Shown here: piece after piece, positions 11,885 through 20,305 of the stretch
How positions within the stretch are numbered: the stretch's first letter is position 1
Layout: each line of letters begins with the position of its first letter
DNA from: Brachionus koreanus
Lineage: Eukaryota > Rotifera > Eurotatoria > Ploima > Brachionidae
DNA: 25,413 nt
Direction of reading: 5' to 3'
NCBI GenBank assembly: GCA_016987375.1
Contig: PJRA01000030.1
Coordinates: forward strand, 488,371 to 513,783
Notes under the pieces: generated by a model
Told to the model about the DNA's origin: nothing
The model's input: the letters and a program-made list of their open reading frames with translations, nothing else
The model's database searches: none
Position numbers and translations under genes: made by a program

Positions 11885-12896
11885 CTACTCTTTTATACTA
11901 TTGACTTTGTTAATCCATGATATGACTGTATCAGCTGGCTCATTTTTGTACTTTTGAATAAATGGATGCTGCAACAAACTTTTCAAATCGCCTCGTTCGG
12001 AAGGTTCTTTGCGCAAGCAAGTGTCCAAAAAGTCTAAAAATTCTTCACTAAAACAAGACTTTGGCAAACTTGGTGGAGGCTAAAAAAATTTCAAAAAAAA
12101 ATTGATTTATCTAAATTTTTTTTGTTGTGTAAAAAATTTAAAAAATAATTACTTGATGAACAATGTAATCCAATAGTTCAAAAATAGCCATCGATTGAAC
12201 ACTTGACTTATTTTCGCTTCTAGCAGTGACACCTTGGGGATCGTTTTGAAACAAATTGACAATTTCATTTTCATTTGGCACTGGTATCGGATATCTTCCG
12301 ATAGCCATTTCGACCAAGGACAATCCAAGACTCCAAATATCCGATTGAACTGTGCAGCAATTTTTCTCAAAAACTTCAGGGGATGAATAAGTTACATTTT
12401 GTATATTACCAAGGAATTTTTCTTTGGTTAAATCAATTGAGACATCAATATCACTTATTTTTATTAAGCCATTCGAATTCATCAGTATATTTGAAGGTCT
12501 TAAATTATTATGATTAATATTAAATGAATCACTCAAATACTTAAGACCCATCAAAACTGATTCTGTTATCTTTCCTAGTATATTCTCGGGTATTCTGTTT
12601 ACTTTTTTTAATACTAAATCCAAAGATCCCCCATCCATATATTCCATGTATATGTTAATGCCTTCATCACAGCTGTTTGCTTCATAAACTTGAACAACAA
12701 ATGGTGATTTTAAATTTACCAATGTTGACAACTCCTTTAGTATTTTGTCTTTTATTGAAGGTTTTACTTCTAGTGGGATAAGTTTTTTTGCAATTAATAA
12801 ATTAGATTGGTTGAGCTTAGCTAGATGCACCATGGTTCCGTTTTGAAAGCTTATTTCCTTTTTGATCGACAATTCGTGGTTTTTTATTTCAACCAT
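11885..12896 (-). CDS. MEK-derived pseudokinase, tandem paralogue of the adjacent MEK
   Basis: Exons 12896-12153 and 12079-11885 are joined in phase 0 over a 73-nt intron, giving 312 residues from the ATG at 12894-12896. It aligns without gaps to the intact MEK. The three loop glycines become Ser16, Gln18 and Thr21. HRD becomes H129-N-N131, and the catalytic-loop Lys becomes Arg133. DFG becomes D149-I-D151. The phosphosites become Glu159 and Gly163. Lys38, Glu55, Asn136 and the first DFG Asp are kept. So nucleotide binding may persist but phosphotransfer should not. There are no stops or frameshifts, which argues for a maintained gene. The open frame runs upstream to 13010 with weak MEK-like spacing (LINKIKLLF) behind a T/C tract and possible acceptors (CTTAAAG, CATTCTAG), so an unseen 5' exon is possible. 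No ERK-docking N-terminus is visible. Large parts are identical to the neighbour. Confidence 0.85.
11901..12353 (-). repeat. 453-nt tract identical to 7339-7791 (pseudokinase side)
   Basis: This is the partner of the tract in the intact MEK, with 100% identity by eye including the 73-nt intron at 12080-12152. A second, nearly identical patch follows at 12535-12654 (against 7973-8092), with about five substitutions, four of them synonymous. The 180 bases between the patches encode the catalytic loop and activation segment and are strongly diverged. Confidence 0.95.
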
Positions 12897-14366
12897 TTTA
12901 AAGAGTAATTTTATTTTATTTATCAAAACAGTGCTATTTAAATAGATCTGTAGGCGTTTTAATGATTCATTTATTTTTAAAGTTTTAAGTAGGCGATTCA
13001 CTAGAATGCTTTAAGAGAGAGAGATTTTTATAACAGCAAGTTTAAAAGTTTAAACAAAAATTTTATAATTATTTTGCTTTTAAAAATTCTAATTTCTAAA
13101 ATATGTGTAAAAATTAATTGTCTTCACCCTTTTGTTCTATTTTCTAAACATATAATGGAATATTTCATGCTAAATTCAAATATTTTAATTTTATATTTCT
13201 TTTTTAGAGATATTTTTTTCCTATCAGTCTTATTTGGGCGTATTTAGATAAATTGTTTAAACAAGATAAATTTGAAATATTAAACATATAGTTCATCCTT
13301 TCGATTGTTAAATAAAAGTTCAATTTTTCTCCATAATCTTAGTTATTAACACTCAAGGCTGGAAGGGTCTTTAGAACCCTTTTTGTTACTTCCTTTATTT
13401 GTTTTTTATTCAATAAATTTAATCATTTAATTTTATTTTTCAATCATATCAAAAATACTATAAAAATATTTAATTTTTATTACAAAATAATTTTATTTTT
13501 ATTTAATAAAAGTATAAAAAAACGACTCTAATAAAATTGGTTGAAAAAAAGCTCCGGTCTTTGAGCGTTAAACGTCTTTGAATACTAAGGAAATTTTAAT
13601 TTAATTTTTAAAAAGTAACATCATTAATATTACATTTGATTATTAATTCTTAGTATTTGTGAAGTTTTTAAATATTTTTTATTTATATTTCTTATCTAAA
13701 ATCCGAACTTGATAAATAGCAATATAAATTTTCTATTAAGAACAAGTTTAATATTAGCTGACAGCTTACTTAAAATTTTTCATTTGGATTATTTTTTAAG
13801 CTGTCATTTAGGTCAATTATTTGTAGATCGAATTAGGTTGAATCAATAAAAATCATAAAATTTGCTCAAAATATATGATTCTTAAAAGATTGATTATTAA
13901 AAAGAATATTAATTTGAAAAAAAAATCTAAAATGACTTTTAATTTATTTTTTAAAAAATTGTTTCATTCACCCGTAGGGATGAAAATAAAATAAATATGC
14001 GCTACTACAATTTGTTTTAGTCTTTTCCATTTACGTGTTTCAGCAGTACGTTCGTCATATTGTAAATATGGCGAAAATTGATCATATTTACAGTATGACG
14101 AAGTACTTGATTAAATTTTAAAGAGTAAAATTTAAAAAAATTACTTTTTTTACTTTTAAACTTAAGTTTCGTCAGTAACATAGCCATCAAAGACAATTTT
14201 TTTGAGGCAAGTAATTTGTTATGAATTTTTGTTAAAAATTTGAATCAGTGGCACCTAAAACTTTACGTGACTTTATAATTCACGTGGTAAGTTGTTCAAA
14301 ACATTTCTGTTATTGAAAAAATCGATCGTTGTTTATTTTATTTTACTAATTCTTTTATATAATTAT
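12897..14366. other. Spacer upstream of the pseudokinase
   Basis: The part next to 12897 may hold a 5' coding extension or first exon of the pseudokinase: the frame stays open to 13010 and is preceded by a CTCTCTCTCT tract. The rest is A/T-rich with no recognised exon, apart from the 61-nt hairpin at 14046-14106. A small imperfect hairpin (AAGGGT...ACCCTT) lies near 13360-13382. Confidence 0.45.
14046..14106. repeat. 61-nt near-perfect hairpin (microRNA precursor-like or small foldback)
   Basis: The left arm 14046-14070 and the right arm 14083-14106 pair over about 24 bp with one bulged base and one G-T wobble, around a 12-nt loop (GCGAAAATTGAT). The arms share GTAC ends and the core CGTCATA[T/C]TGTAAATATG. 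The GC content of the stem is higher than its surroundings. The size and loop fit a microRNA precursor, but I recognise no known microRNA seed, and it could equally be a short palindromic element. Confidence 0.6.
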
Positions 14367-14970
14367 CTAATCTTTCATTTTTATTCTATTAGATAAAATA
14401 GGCTTCTTATCCCAGTTTATACTATCCATATTATGCAGTCCTTTATATTTCTGGATTTCTGGATTTAATCACCTCTAATGCGTCTCAATTTTAGGCTTGT
14501 TAGGCCCATTTTCATATATCTATGTTGAATTTCTTTTAATAAATATGGTGACCATACAGGTTTAACATTTTCAAGATTTAGTCTAATATAACAAGTATCA
14601 AGTCTTTTCCATATACATGTTTTAAAAGTTTTCTTCAATATACCAATCATTCTGTTACATCTATTGACATCTTTTGTATACATTGTGCTTCAAATTTCAG
14701 GTTGATTCTAATAAGAATTCTAAAATCTTTTTTCAGTTTGTTTTAGTCAGTTTAATTTGTTTATCACAATCATTTAAAAAATATTTGCTTTTGTTATTGT
14801 TCTTAACAATATGCATTACTTTAAATTTATTAAAATTTAATTTAATTAACCATTTACTTGACCATTCTATTATTTTATTTAAATCTTCTTGAAATGATTT
14901 TGCTTCTATTTTGTTTGCTACTACTTCAAATATTTTTGTATCATTTGCATATTTTTCACATAACATTTTT
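14367..14970 (-). pseudogene. Decayed non-LTR retrotransposon reverse transcriptase fragment
   Basis: Read on the minus strand, the fragment starts near the RT active-site box, here YANDTKIF where YADD is expected. It continues through KIIEWSSKWLIKLNFNKFKVMHI (the usual W...LKFN..KC.vmh region), then LKKDF..., MIGILKKTF and a YIRLNLENVKPVWSPYL block (family pattern YVRPHLEYA..WSPYL), and ends in INWDKKPILSN and a stop at 14367. These pieces lie in different frames, with shifts near 14735, 14680 and 14470 and an internal stop, so the copy is dead. The 5' part is missing, as is usual for truncated retroposon copies. The Asp-to-Asn change in the YADD box would also inactivate it. It is the same broad clade as the fragment at 18504-19008. 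Confidence 0.8.
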
Positions 14971-15497
14971 ATAAAAATTTAAAATTCCAAAAAGATCGAT
15001 TTGACCCTATTCTCCACAAGGAGTGAACAAGGAAAAAAAAAGCTCCAAAAAGGGAAGATCCAAAAATCTAATAAAAAAATATTTAAGTAATTAATTTTTG
15101 CTAAAAAGAGAATAAGTTAATCAAATGACAAAAAGAATGAATTAAAAAATCATGAAGATATTTTTAATATGGAAAATATTTTTTTCAAAAAAAATTTTAT
15201 TCAAAATTAATATTCAATTTATACTCATAAATCAGAAAATTTCTATTCAATTTACTAAATTAATTAAATTAATTTTATTTTTAGTTCATTTCATTTCAGA
15301 AAAATTTTTTTTAATCAAAAAGATTAAATTTTAAGCATAAACTCACTACGCTAAATAAAATTTTTTGAAAAGATTTGTGCAATGCTCACACAATAATTAA
15401 AATCTATTTTATTTTATCAGACTTATTGGTTTAAATTTTAGAAAATTTAATTTCTTATTACTTGAATAAGAGAGAAAAGACATGACAATTTTAACAA
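14971..15497. other. A/T-rich spacer
   Basis: It separates the RT fragment from the 3' end of the zinc-finger gene. A plus-strand open frame at 15152-15334 is almost entirely Ile/Lys/Phe/Leu, as expected from A/T-rich noise. I see nothing functional here. Confidence 0.5.
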
Positions 15498-15503
15498 TTT
15501 ATT
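15498..15503 (-). terminator. Candidate polyadenylation signal (AATAAA) of the zinc-finger gene
   Basis: The hexamer lies 37 nt past the zinc-finger stop codon on the minus strand, about the same spacing as in the 7TM receptor gene. Confidence 0.4.
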
Positions 15504-15540
15504 AAATAAATGGAACAAATATAATTTTTTATATATAAAA

Positions 15541-17421
15541 TTAAAACAATTTATTTGATTCAAATGAATTATTTACAATCTTGATCACTTGGTTATTTTC
15601 AAATATGCTTTCGCCACCTCCGTTCATTTTTGCGCTCCAATTCACTGCTTTGCACACATTGATCTTAAGATAGATAGGCGAAAAGTAATTCGACGAGTTT
15701 ATCGGCTGAGTCAGCGACCAGCAATTGTGACACAGCTTGGACTCGGATGAAAAAAAAAGCCTACAATTCAAGCATAAATAGACAAAAATATCCTTACGTT
15801 TGGCAATATCGCTTTCGTTCATTAAGAGAAAATGCGATTTTTTCACCATGCACTTGGTCAAATGGTTCCTAATTATGTGAATATGCAATGTTGGCTCTTG
15901 GCCATGGCAAGGGCCGCACTCGGGACATACATACAGTCTTTCATCTGCATGTTCGTTTTTCATATGAGTCACATAATCTTTGCACAAAACATACTTTTTA
16001 CACAAATAGCAGTCAATAGAAACCATTGACTTGTTTATTTGATCAACCAAATGGCTTTTGCACGTCTTCAGGCTTGTGAATGAATCGCATTTGTCCGAGT
16101 CGCACAGGCCACCTTTTCTACACTGGCACTCGTAGTAGGTCTTCATGGTGACGGGCTCATTTCTGTGCTTTTCGAAATAATGCTTGTTTAATTGACTGAC
16201 CAAATGCGAGGACAAATTGCTATCTTGATTTTCCGTGTCATAAAAAACTGTCTCATCGTTCACGCACAGTTCGCATTTGTGGCTTTTGATCACGTGATCT
16301 GACACCCAATGATTCAGCATTTGATTTACAGCAGTGAATGTGAATTTGCAGTTGTCAAACACGCATTTGTACTCGTCTAAGTCGTACCTGAGCGTGAATA
16401 AACAATCGTATTTTAAGTGTAGACGAAATAATTCAGCATAATTTTTGTTCATTGAATAATCGAATAGGAGACCACATTCGGGACACACAAGGCTTTGCCG
16501 ATTATTAGCAGTACTTTGACTAAATTTAAAATTAACATCTATTAAATTCAAATTGACCAGTTGAGAACACTTGATCGAATATTGCAGCTTTTCCAAACTA
16601 AATGAATTTAGTAAATCAAGACCGGACTCATCTGTGTCACCAATTCGTGATTTTGAAAATTTTTCTTTGAGCATTTTGAAGTAATTGCGGGCCGATTGAG
16701 TCGAATATTCGCTATTGATTTTTTTCGACTGTACAAAATGAACTTTTAGGTCCTTGTAATCTAAAAATAGCGCGTCACAAACACAACATTTGTAGACCAG
16801 AAACCTATTTGTGTATAGTCTTTTGAGGAATAGTTTTATTTGGCTTAAGTCCTGATCATTTAGCTTGAATTTGTTGTTTATACTTAGATTGATGTTCAAG
16901 TCGGTTTGTTTTAGGCTCTGGATATTAGAGAACAAAAATTGTACTGAAGCCATGTGTTTTGGATTTTGGTTTATGGCTTTGTCTAGTGGTATTTGGTCTA
17001 TCTGAATATGCCGGTATATTGGCTGAAAAATATTGTTTTTATGCGAGTAAACGTGATACAACAATTTGCATTTATTGAAAAAAACTTTGTATTGTTTGCA
17101 TTCAGTGCAGTATAGTTTGATGTAAATGGCTCGACGATCTAAATGAAGGTGAAATGTTTGCTCGTAAGAGAACTTGGCTGAGCATGCAATGCATGGGAAA
17201 ATTATAGATATATTGTGATTGAGGATCGGGTCTATCTCTTCGCTATTGTCCTGGAAATAATAATTTATGAAATTAATGAGTTGTAAGCTCGTCAGACAAA
17301 GCTGGTCGTCGTGCAGAATTTTGTTTATGAGCTCAATTTTAAAGCCGAAATCGATCGCTTTAAATGTGTCCAAGCTCAGCGCGCTGTTTTCATTTAAGCT
17401 CATCGCTACACAGTCACTCAT
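15541..17421 (-). CDS. Multi-zinc-finger protein with atypical C2H2/C2HC fingers
   Basis: A single exon of 626 residues whose GC content is clearly higher than its flanks. Degenerate fingers are spread along the whole length: C77-x2-C80 with H91/H93; C105-x2-C108-x14-H123-x3-H127 (FFNKCKLLYHVYSH); C212-x2-C215 with H228; C313-x2-C316; C353-x4-C358-x12-H371-x4-H376; C383-x2-C386; C471-x2-C474-x11-H486-x4-H491; C499-x2-C502-x12-H515-x4-H520; and a C-terminal C550-x2-C553...C564-x2-C567 knuckle. There are no TGEKP linkers, so it is not a KRAB/Kruppel-type array. The FFNKCxLLxHVxxH finger recalls the ZNF592/ZNF687 and Drosophila Row group of chromatin-associated proteins, but that is weak. A nuclear DNA-, RNA- or protein-binding role is inferred. 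The ATG at 17419-17421 is the first in the frame. Confidence 0.8.
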   Translation of the reverse strand: MSDCVAMSLNENSALSLDTFKAIDFGFKIELINKILHDDQLCLTSLQLINFINYYFQDNSEEIDPILNHNISIIFPCIACSAKFSYEQTFHLHLDRRAIYIKLYCTECKQYKVFFNKCKLLYHVYSHKNNIFQPIYRHIQIDQIPLDKAINQNPKHMASVQFLFSNIQSLKQTDLNINLSINNKFKLNDQDLSQIKLFLKRLYTNRFLVYKCCVCDALFLDYKDLKVHFVQSKKINSEYSTQSARNYFKMLKEKFSKSRIGDTDESGLDLLNSFSLEKLQYSIKCSQLVNLNLIDVNFKFSQSTANNRQSLVCPECGLLFDYSMNKNYAELFRLHLKYDCLFTLRYDLDEYKCVFDNCKFTFTAVNQMLNHWVSDHVIKSHKCELCVNDETVFYDTENQDSNLSSHLVSQLNKHYFEKHRNEPVTMKTYYECQCRKGGLCDSDKCDSFTSLKTCKSHLVDQINKSMVSIDCYLCKKYVLCKDYVTHMKNEHADERLYVCPECGPCHGQEPTLHIHIIRNHLTKCMVKKSHFLLMNESDIAKRKDIFVYLCLNCRLFFSSESKLCHNCWSLTQPINSSNYFSPIYLKINVCKAVNWSAKMNGGGESIFENNQVIKIVNNSFESNKLF

Positions 17422-18503
17422 TAGCGATATATTAGGCTTATTTTAAGCAATGCTAATTTTTTTGTTATTTATTTATAATTTGCTTTTATATTAAGCTAAA
17501 ACATTGAATTTAAGTTGCAATTGCAATTTTTATTTTGGCTTAAATCACTAATTTTAATTTCAAAATTTTTAAAAGGAATTTAACTTAACTTTTTTGCTTG
17601 ATTTTTTTTGCTATCGTTAAAGCTTGATTATTTTATTCAAAAAGATTTTTGTAAAAAATAAAGCTTTTTTTTTTAATAGAAGAATTGATACCTATCAAGA
17701 GAAAAACAATTAAATAAAAACCAGTATTTTAATCTTATTTTAGATTGTTCAAATAAATAAATCTTTTTTTTTTAATTATATAGATTTTAAATTTTTATTT
17801 AAAACATGATATTACTTTGTAAAATTTTTATAGTTTTTTTTTTAAATATTTTGAATTGGTGCTTATAGTGTTAATCAGGATGATGCAAGTTTTGAACGAA
17901 GCCATTTAAAAAAAATATATTAATATATTAAATATCTAAATAATTAAATATCTTTAATTTTTCAAGATTCAAAAAAATATACAATTTTTTATTAATAAAA
18001 TTTAATTTTAATTAGACATTTTAGTTAAAATTTTTGTTAAAATGTTTAAATTTAAAGCATCATCAATTAATCTGTTTATTTTTTAGATCAAAATCTTTTA
18101 AAAAATACTGATGGGTCAAAATAGAATGAGGCTTTAAAGTTTATAAACATTTTAATTAAAAGATGCTCCGCATTGATAAGGTAACAAATGTATAAAAATG
18201 ATAACAAAATTAATTAAATAGAAAATGATTCTATAAAAAAATTTTTTTGAACAGATCAGAAAAAACAGATCTTTTGAATAGGCGACATAAATATTTACAT
18301 AAGTTAAATCTGTTTGCTAAAAAATCCCGAGATATAGGTATAAAAAATGACAACTTCCTATAATAGAATGAAGCAAAGTTATTAATTAAAAAATCTTTAA
18401 AGATTTACGGTTATTAGATAGATCGTATCTTAATTCAAATTAGAACTAAGTTTCTTAAAAAAGACAGTTTTAATATAAAATAGAAAACTTACAATAATAA
18501 TAG
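17422..18503. other. A/T-rich spacer, 5' of the zinc-finger gene
   Basis: It holds the presumed zinc-finger promoter near 17422-17600, a relic of the CTAGAAGCACCAA element at 17790-17873, and further A/T-rich sequence. I found no exon that I could support on either strand. Confidence 0.5.
17790..17873. mobile_element. Relic of the CTAGAAGCACCAA inverted-repeat element (right half)
   Basis: The stretch carries ATGATATTACTT, a T-rich middle, then TTGGTGCTTATAGTGTTAA at its end. The order and spacing match the right half of the element at 3153-3383 (ATGATATTACTT ... TTGGTGCTTCTAGTTTTAA). No left terminus is visible. Confidence 0.45.
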
Positions 18504-19008
18504 TTAATATTCTACGGTCAAGTTTTGTTTAACTAAACTGACAAAGCAGGAAGAACTTGGTCCTTCATTATTCACTGAGCTCATGAGTTTTGCATCGTAG
18601 TACCAATTAACATGATTGTACTTTTTATCAATTTTATAGAATCGAATAAGATCCCCAAGCTCTCGCCTATCTTCCAGAGTTTCTAATCCCAAGTTAGCTA
18701 ATCTTGACTCATAGTTCAAGCTTCTTATTTGTGGAAAAAGTTTCGTTGCTCTTCTTTGTACTTGTTCAAGTTTAAGTATATCCTTCTTTAAATAAGGATT
18801 CCAGGCAGTTGCACAGTATTCTAGATGCCGTCTAACATATGTTTTATAAAGCTGCAAAAACGAATGAGCATCCCAATACACGAACGTTTTCTTGAGCATA
18901 CCAAGCATGTTGTTAGCTTTATTAACGCAGTTGTCAATTTGATCATTCCATTTGAGTTTATTGTTCACCATTACACCAAGGTCACGCTCAGTAGTAGTCT
19001 CAGCTAAC
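18504..19008 (-). pseudogene. 5'-truncated non-LTR retrotransposon, RT C-terminal segment
   Basis: About 167 residues are open from LAETTTERDLGVMV to the stop at 18504-18506. Hallmarks are the ERDLGV block, LKWNDQIDNCVNKANNMLG, YKTYVRRHLEYCATAWNPYL, LEQVQRRATKLFP and RRELGDLIRFYKI. This is the thumb and tail region that follows the RT domain in CR1/Jockey-like elements. The YADD active-site box and everything upstream are absent, so it cannot act alone. Unlike the fragment at 14367-14970 the frame is intact, so it is younger. After the stop the minus strand reads ATTAACTATTATTATTG, a short simple repeat like the 3' tails of such elements. The 5' boundary abuts the small gene at 19004-19363. 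Confidence 0.85.
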
Positions 19009-19363
19009 TAAAATTAAGAAAAATAATCAATTTAAAATATTTGTCTAGTGGATTAAGACTAAATCCTAAGAATTTTGCTATTTCTTCTTTTTTTTTTGGC
19101 AATGATTCAGCAATTTCAATATCGTAGTAATTCAAAATATGCAAAACTTCTGCTTCTCCAAACGAATTGAGTCCTTTAATAGTTTTAGGAAGTCTTTCTG
19201 GTTTGTTTTTTCCAAAGGCCTTAAAACAAACAAAAAAGCTAAAATTAAATAATTAAAAACTAAAAATAATTACTTCTATCCAATTTATTTCTGATTCAGA
19301 ACCAATACAATATTGTGAATTATAAAGACGCTTTTTTCCATTTTCTTCAGTTTGACTAATCAT
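19004..19363 (-). CDS. Small two-exon protein of unknown function, possible SAP/HeH-like fold
   Basis: Exons 19363-19274 and 19219-19004 are joined in phase 0 across a 54-nt intron (GAA|GTAATT ... TTTTAAG|GCC), giving 101 residues. Exon 2 encodes PERLPKTIKGLNSFGEAEVL then HILNYYDIEIAES and KKKEEIAKFLGF. The spacing of two short helices around YYDIEIAES and KKKEE resembles SAP or helix-extension-helix modules, which bind nucleic acids; this is inference. The coding composition contrasts with the A/T-rich flanks. Upstream of the chosen Met the frame stays open for 14 codons (RFNALENNIKT) behind a TTTTAATTAAG acceptor-like site, so more 5' exons may exist. The last 10-12 residues are probably not native, because the stop falls in the junction with the retrotransposon fragment. 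It may be a truncated gene. Confidence 0.45.
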
Positions 19364-20222
19364 AGTTTTAATGTTATTTTCCAAAGCATTAAATCTTGTT
19401 TGAACTTAATTAAAATAAATATAAATTTCAATTTTCAATTATCAAATCGCATTTTTAGTTTATATTAATTAACTGTTTAAACTAGATTTATTTTTATTAA
19501 GGGAAAAAAAAATTTTGTTATTTGGTTTTTTAAAGCTAATAAAAGACTATTCTATCCAAAAACGATATTATTAAAAACTTCAAAGACAAATTTAATTTTA
19601 ATTATTTTTAATATTATTATGAATTTTGATTAGATTTTTTAGTTTTTTAATTTGAAAAATTCATCTGAAAAACACTTCCAAAATTGTTATTCAATGAATA
19701 AAACAATAAAAACAAATTTTGATCAAATTTCAAATTTGTTAAAAGCATTTTAAGTGCGCCATTATGTTTCACTGAACTTTTAGAGAATATTGTTTTAAAA
19801 TTTAAAAATAATCATAAATTTTAAATCTGAAATTTAAAAAAAAAAATTACTTTGCCAATTTATAGAAATATCTTAGAATTTTAGCAAAAAAAATGTAGGA
19901 ATATCAAAAATAGATTGACTGTAAACGAGGCTAAAAAAGATGAAACTGACATGGGCTAAAGCATAAATTTTCGTCTAAGACAGATAAGAATGGAAAAGAC
20001 GTACAAATACGTTGCTACACCAAAAGAAGTTGAAGAAGAAATATAAACTTCTAAAAGCATTTCATTGTTTTATTTTTTTAAATTAATCTTTGAATTATTA
20101 ATTACAAGAAAAATTTTTTAAAAATTAAATTATTAAATTTTTCATTTTTCACTATTAAATTATGATAAAAATATGAAATTTTTTTTACAATCTCGGATGA
20201 TGCACCAAAAAATTTTGTTAAT
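19364..20222. other. Spacer with one unassigned higher-GC patch
   Basis: Mostly A/T-rich. Positions 19915-20046 are less A/T-rich, and the plus strand there reads RLRQIR then MEKTYKYVATPKEVEEEI and a stop. A second frame reads SKTDKNGKDVQIRCYTKRS. Neither is long enough to assign. It could be a last exon or a decayed transposase or zinc-finger fragment. Confidence 0.4.
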
Positions 20223-20231
20223 AAAAAAAAA
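20223..20231 (-). terminator. Pol III oligo(T) terminator of tRNA-Lys
   Basis: A run of nine T on the minus strand starts two bases after the discriminator base of the tRNA gene, which is the standard RNA polymerase III stop. Confidence 0.85.
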
Positions 20232-20232
20232 T

Positions 20233-20305
20233 CGCCCGATAAGGGGCTCGAACCCTTGGCCTTGAGATTAAAAGTCTCACGCTCTACCGACTGAGCTAAC
20301 CGGGC
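20233..20305 (-). tRNA. tRNA-Lys (anticodon UUU)
   Basis: A 73-nt cloverleaf on the minus strand with no intron. The 7-bp acceptor stem GCCCGGT/ATCGGGC has one G-T pair. The D arm is GCTC/GAGC. The anticodon stem TGAGA/TCTCA encloses the loop CTTTTAA with TTT at positions 34-36. The variable loop is AGGCC, the T arm AAGGG/CCCTT encloses TTCGAGC, and the discriminator is G. The A box (TAGCTCAGTCGG) and B box (GGTTCGAGCCC) are intact. CCA is not encoded, as expected in a eukaryote. It reads AAA codons, which fits the extreme A/T bias of the coding sequences here. Confidence 0.97.

Noticed and set aside
12897..13001. Upstream extension of the pseudokinase frame to a GTG at 13001
   Set aside because: No ATG is present in the extension and GTG starts are not normal in animals. 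I kept the ATG at 12896 but noted that an upstream exon spliced near 13000-13010 is possible.
15152..15334. 60-codon plus-strand frame
   Set aside because: Almost entirely Ile, Lys, Phe and Leu from poly-A/T sequence; noise.
18100..18420. Possible additional exons on the minus strand between the RT fragment and the zinc-finger gene
   Set aside because: Short open stretches exist but none shows RT or other family motifs or coherent splice sites.
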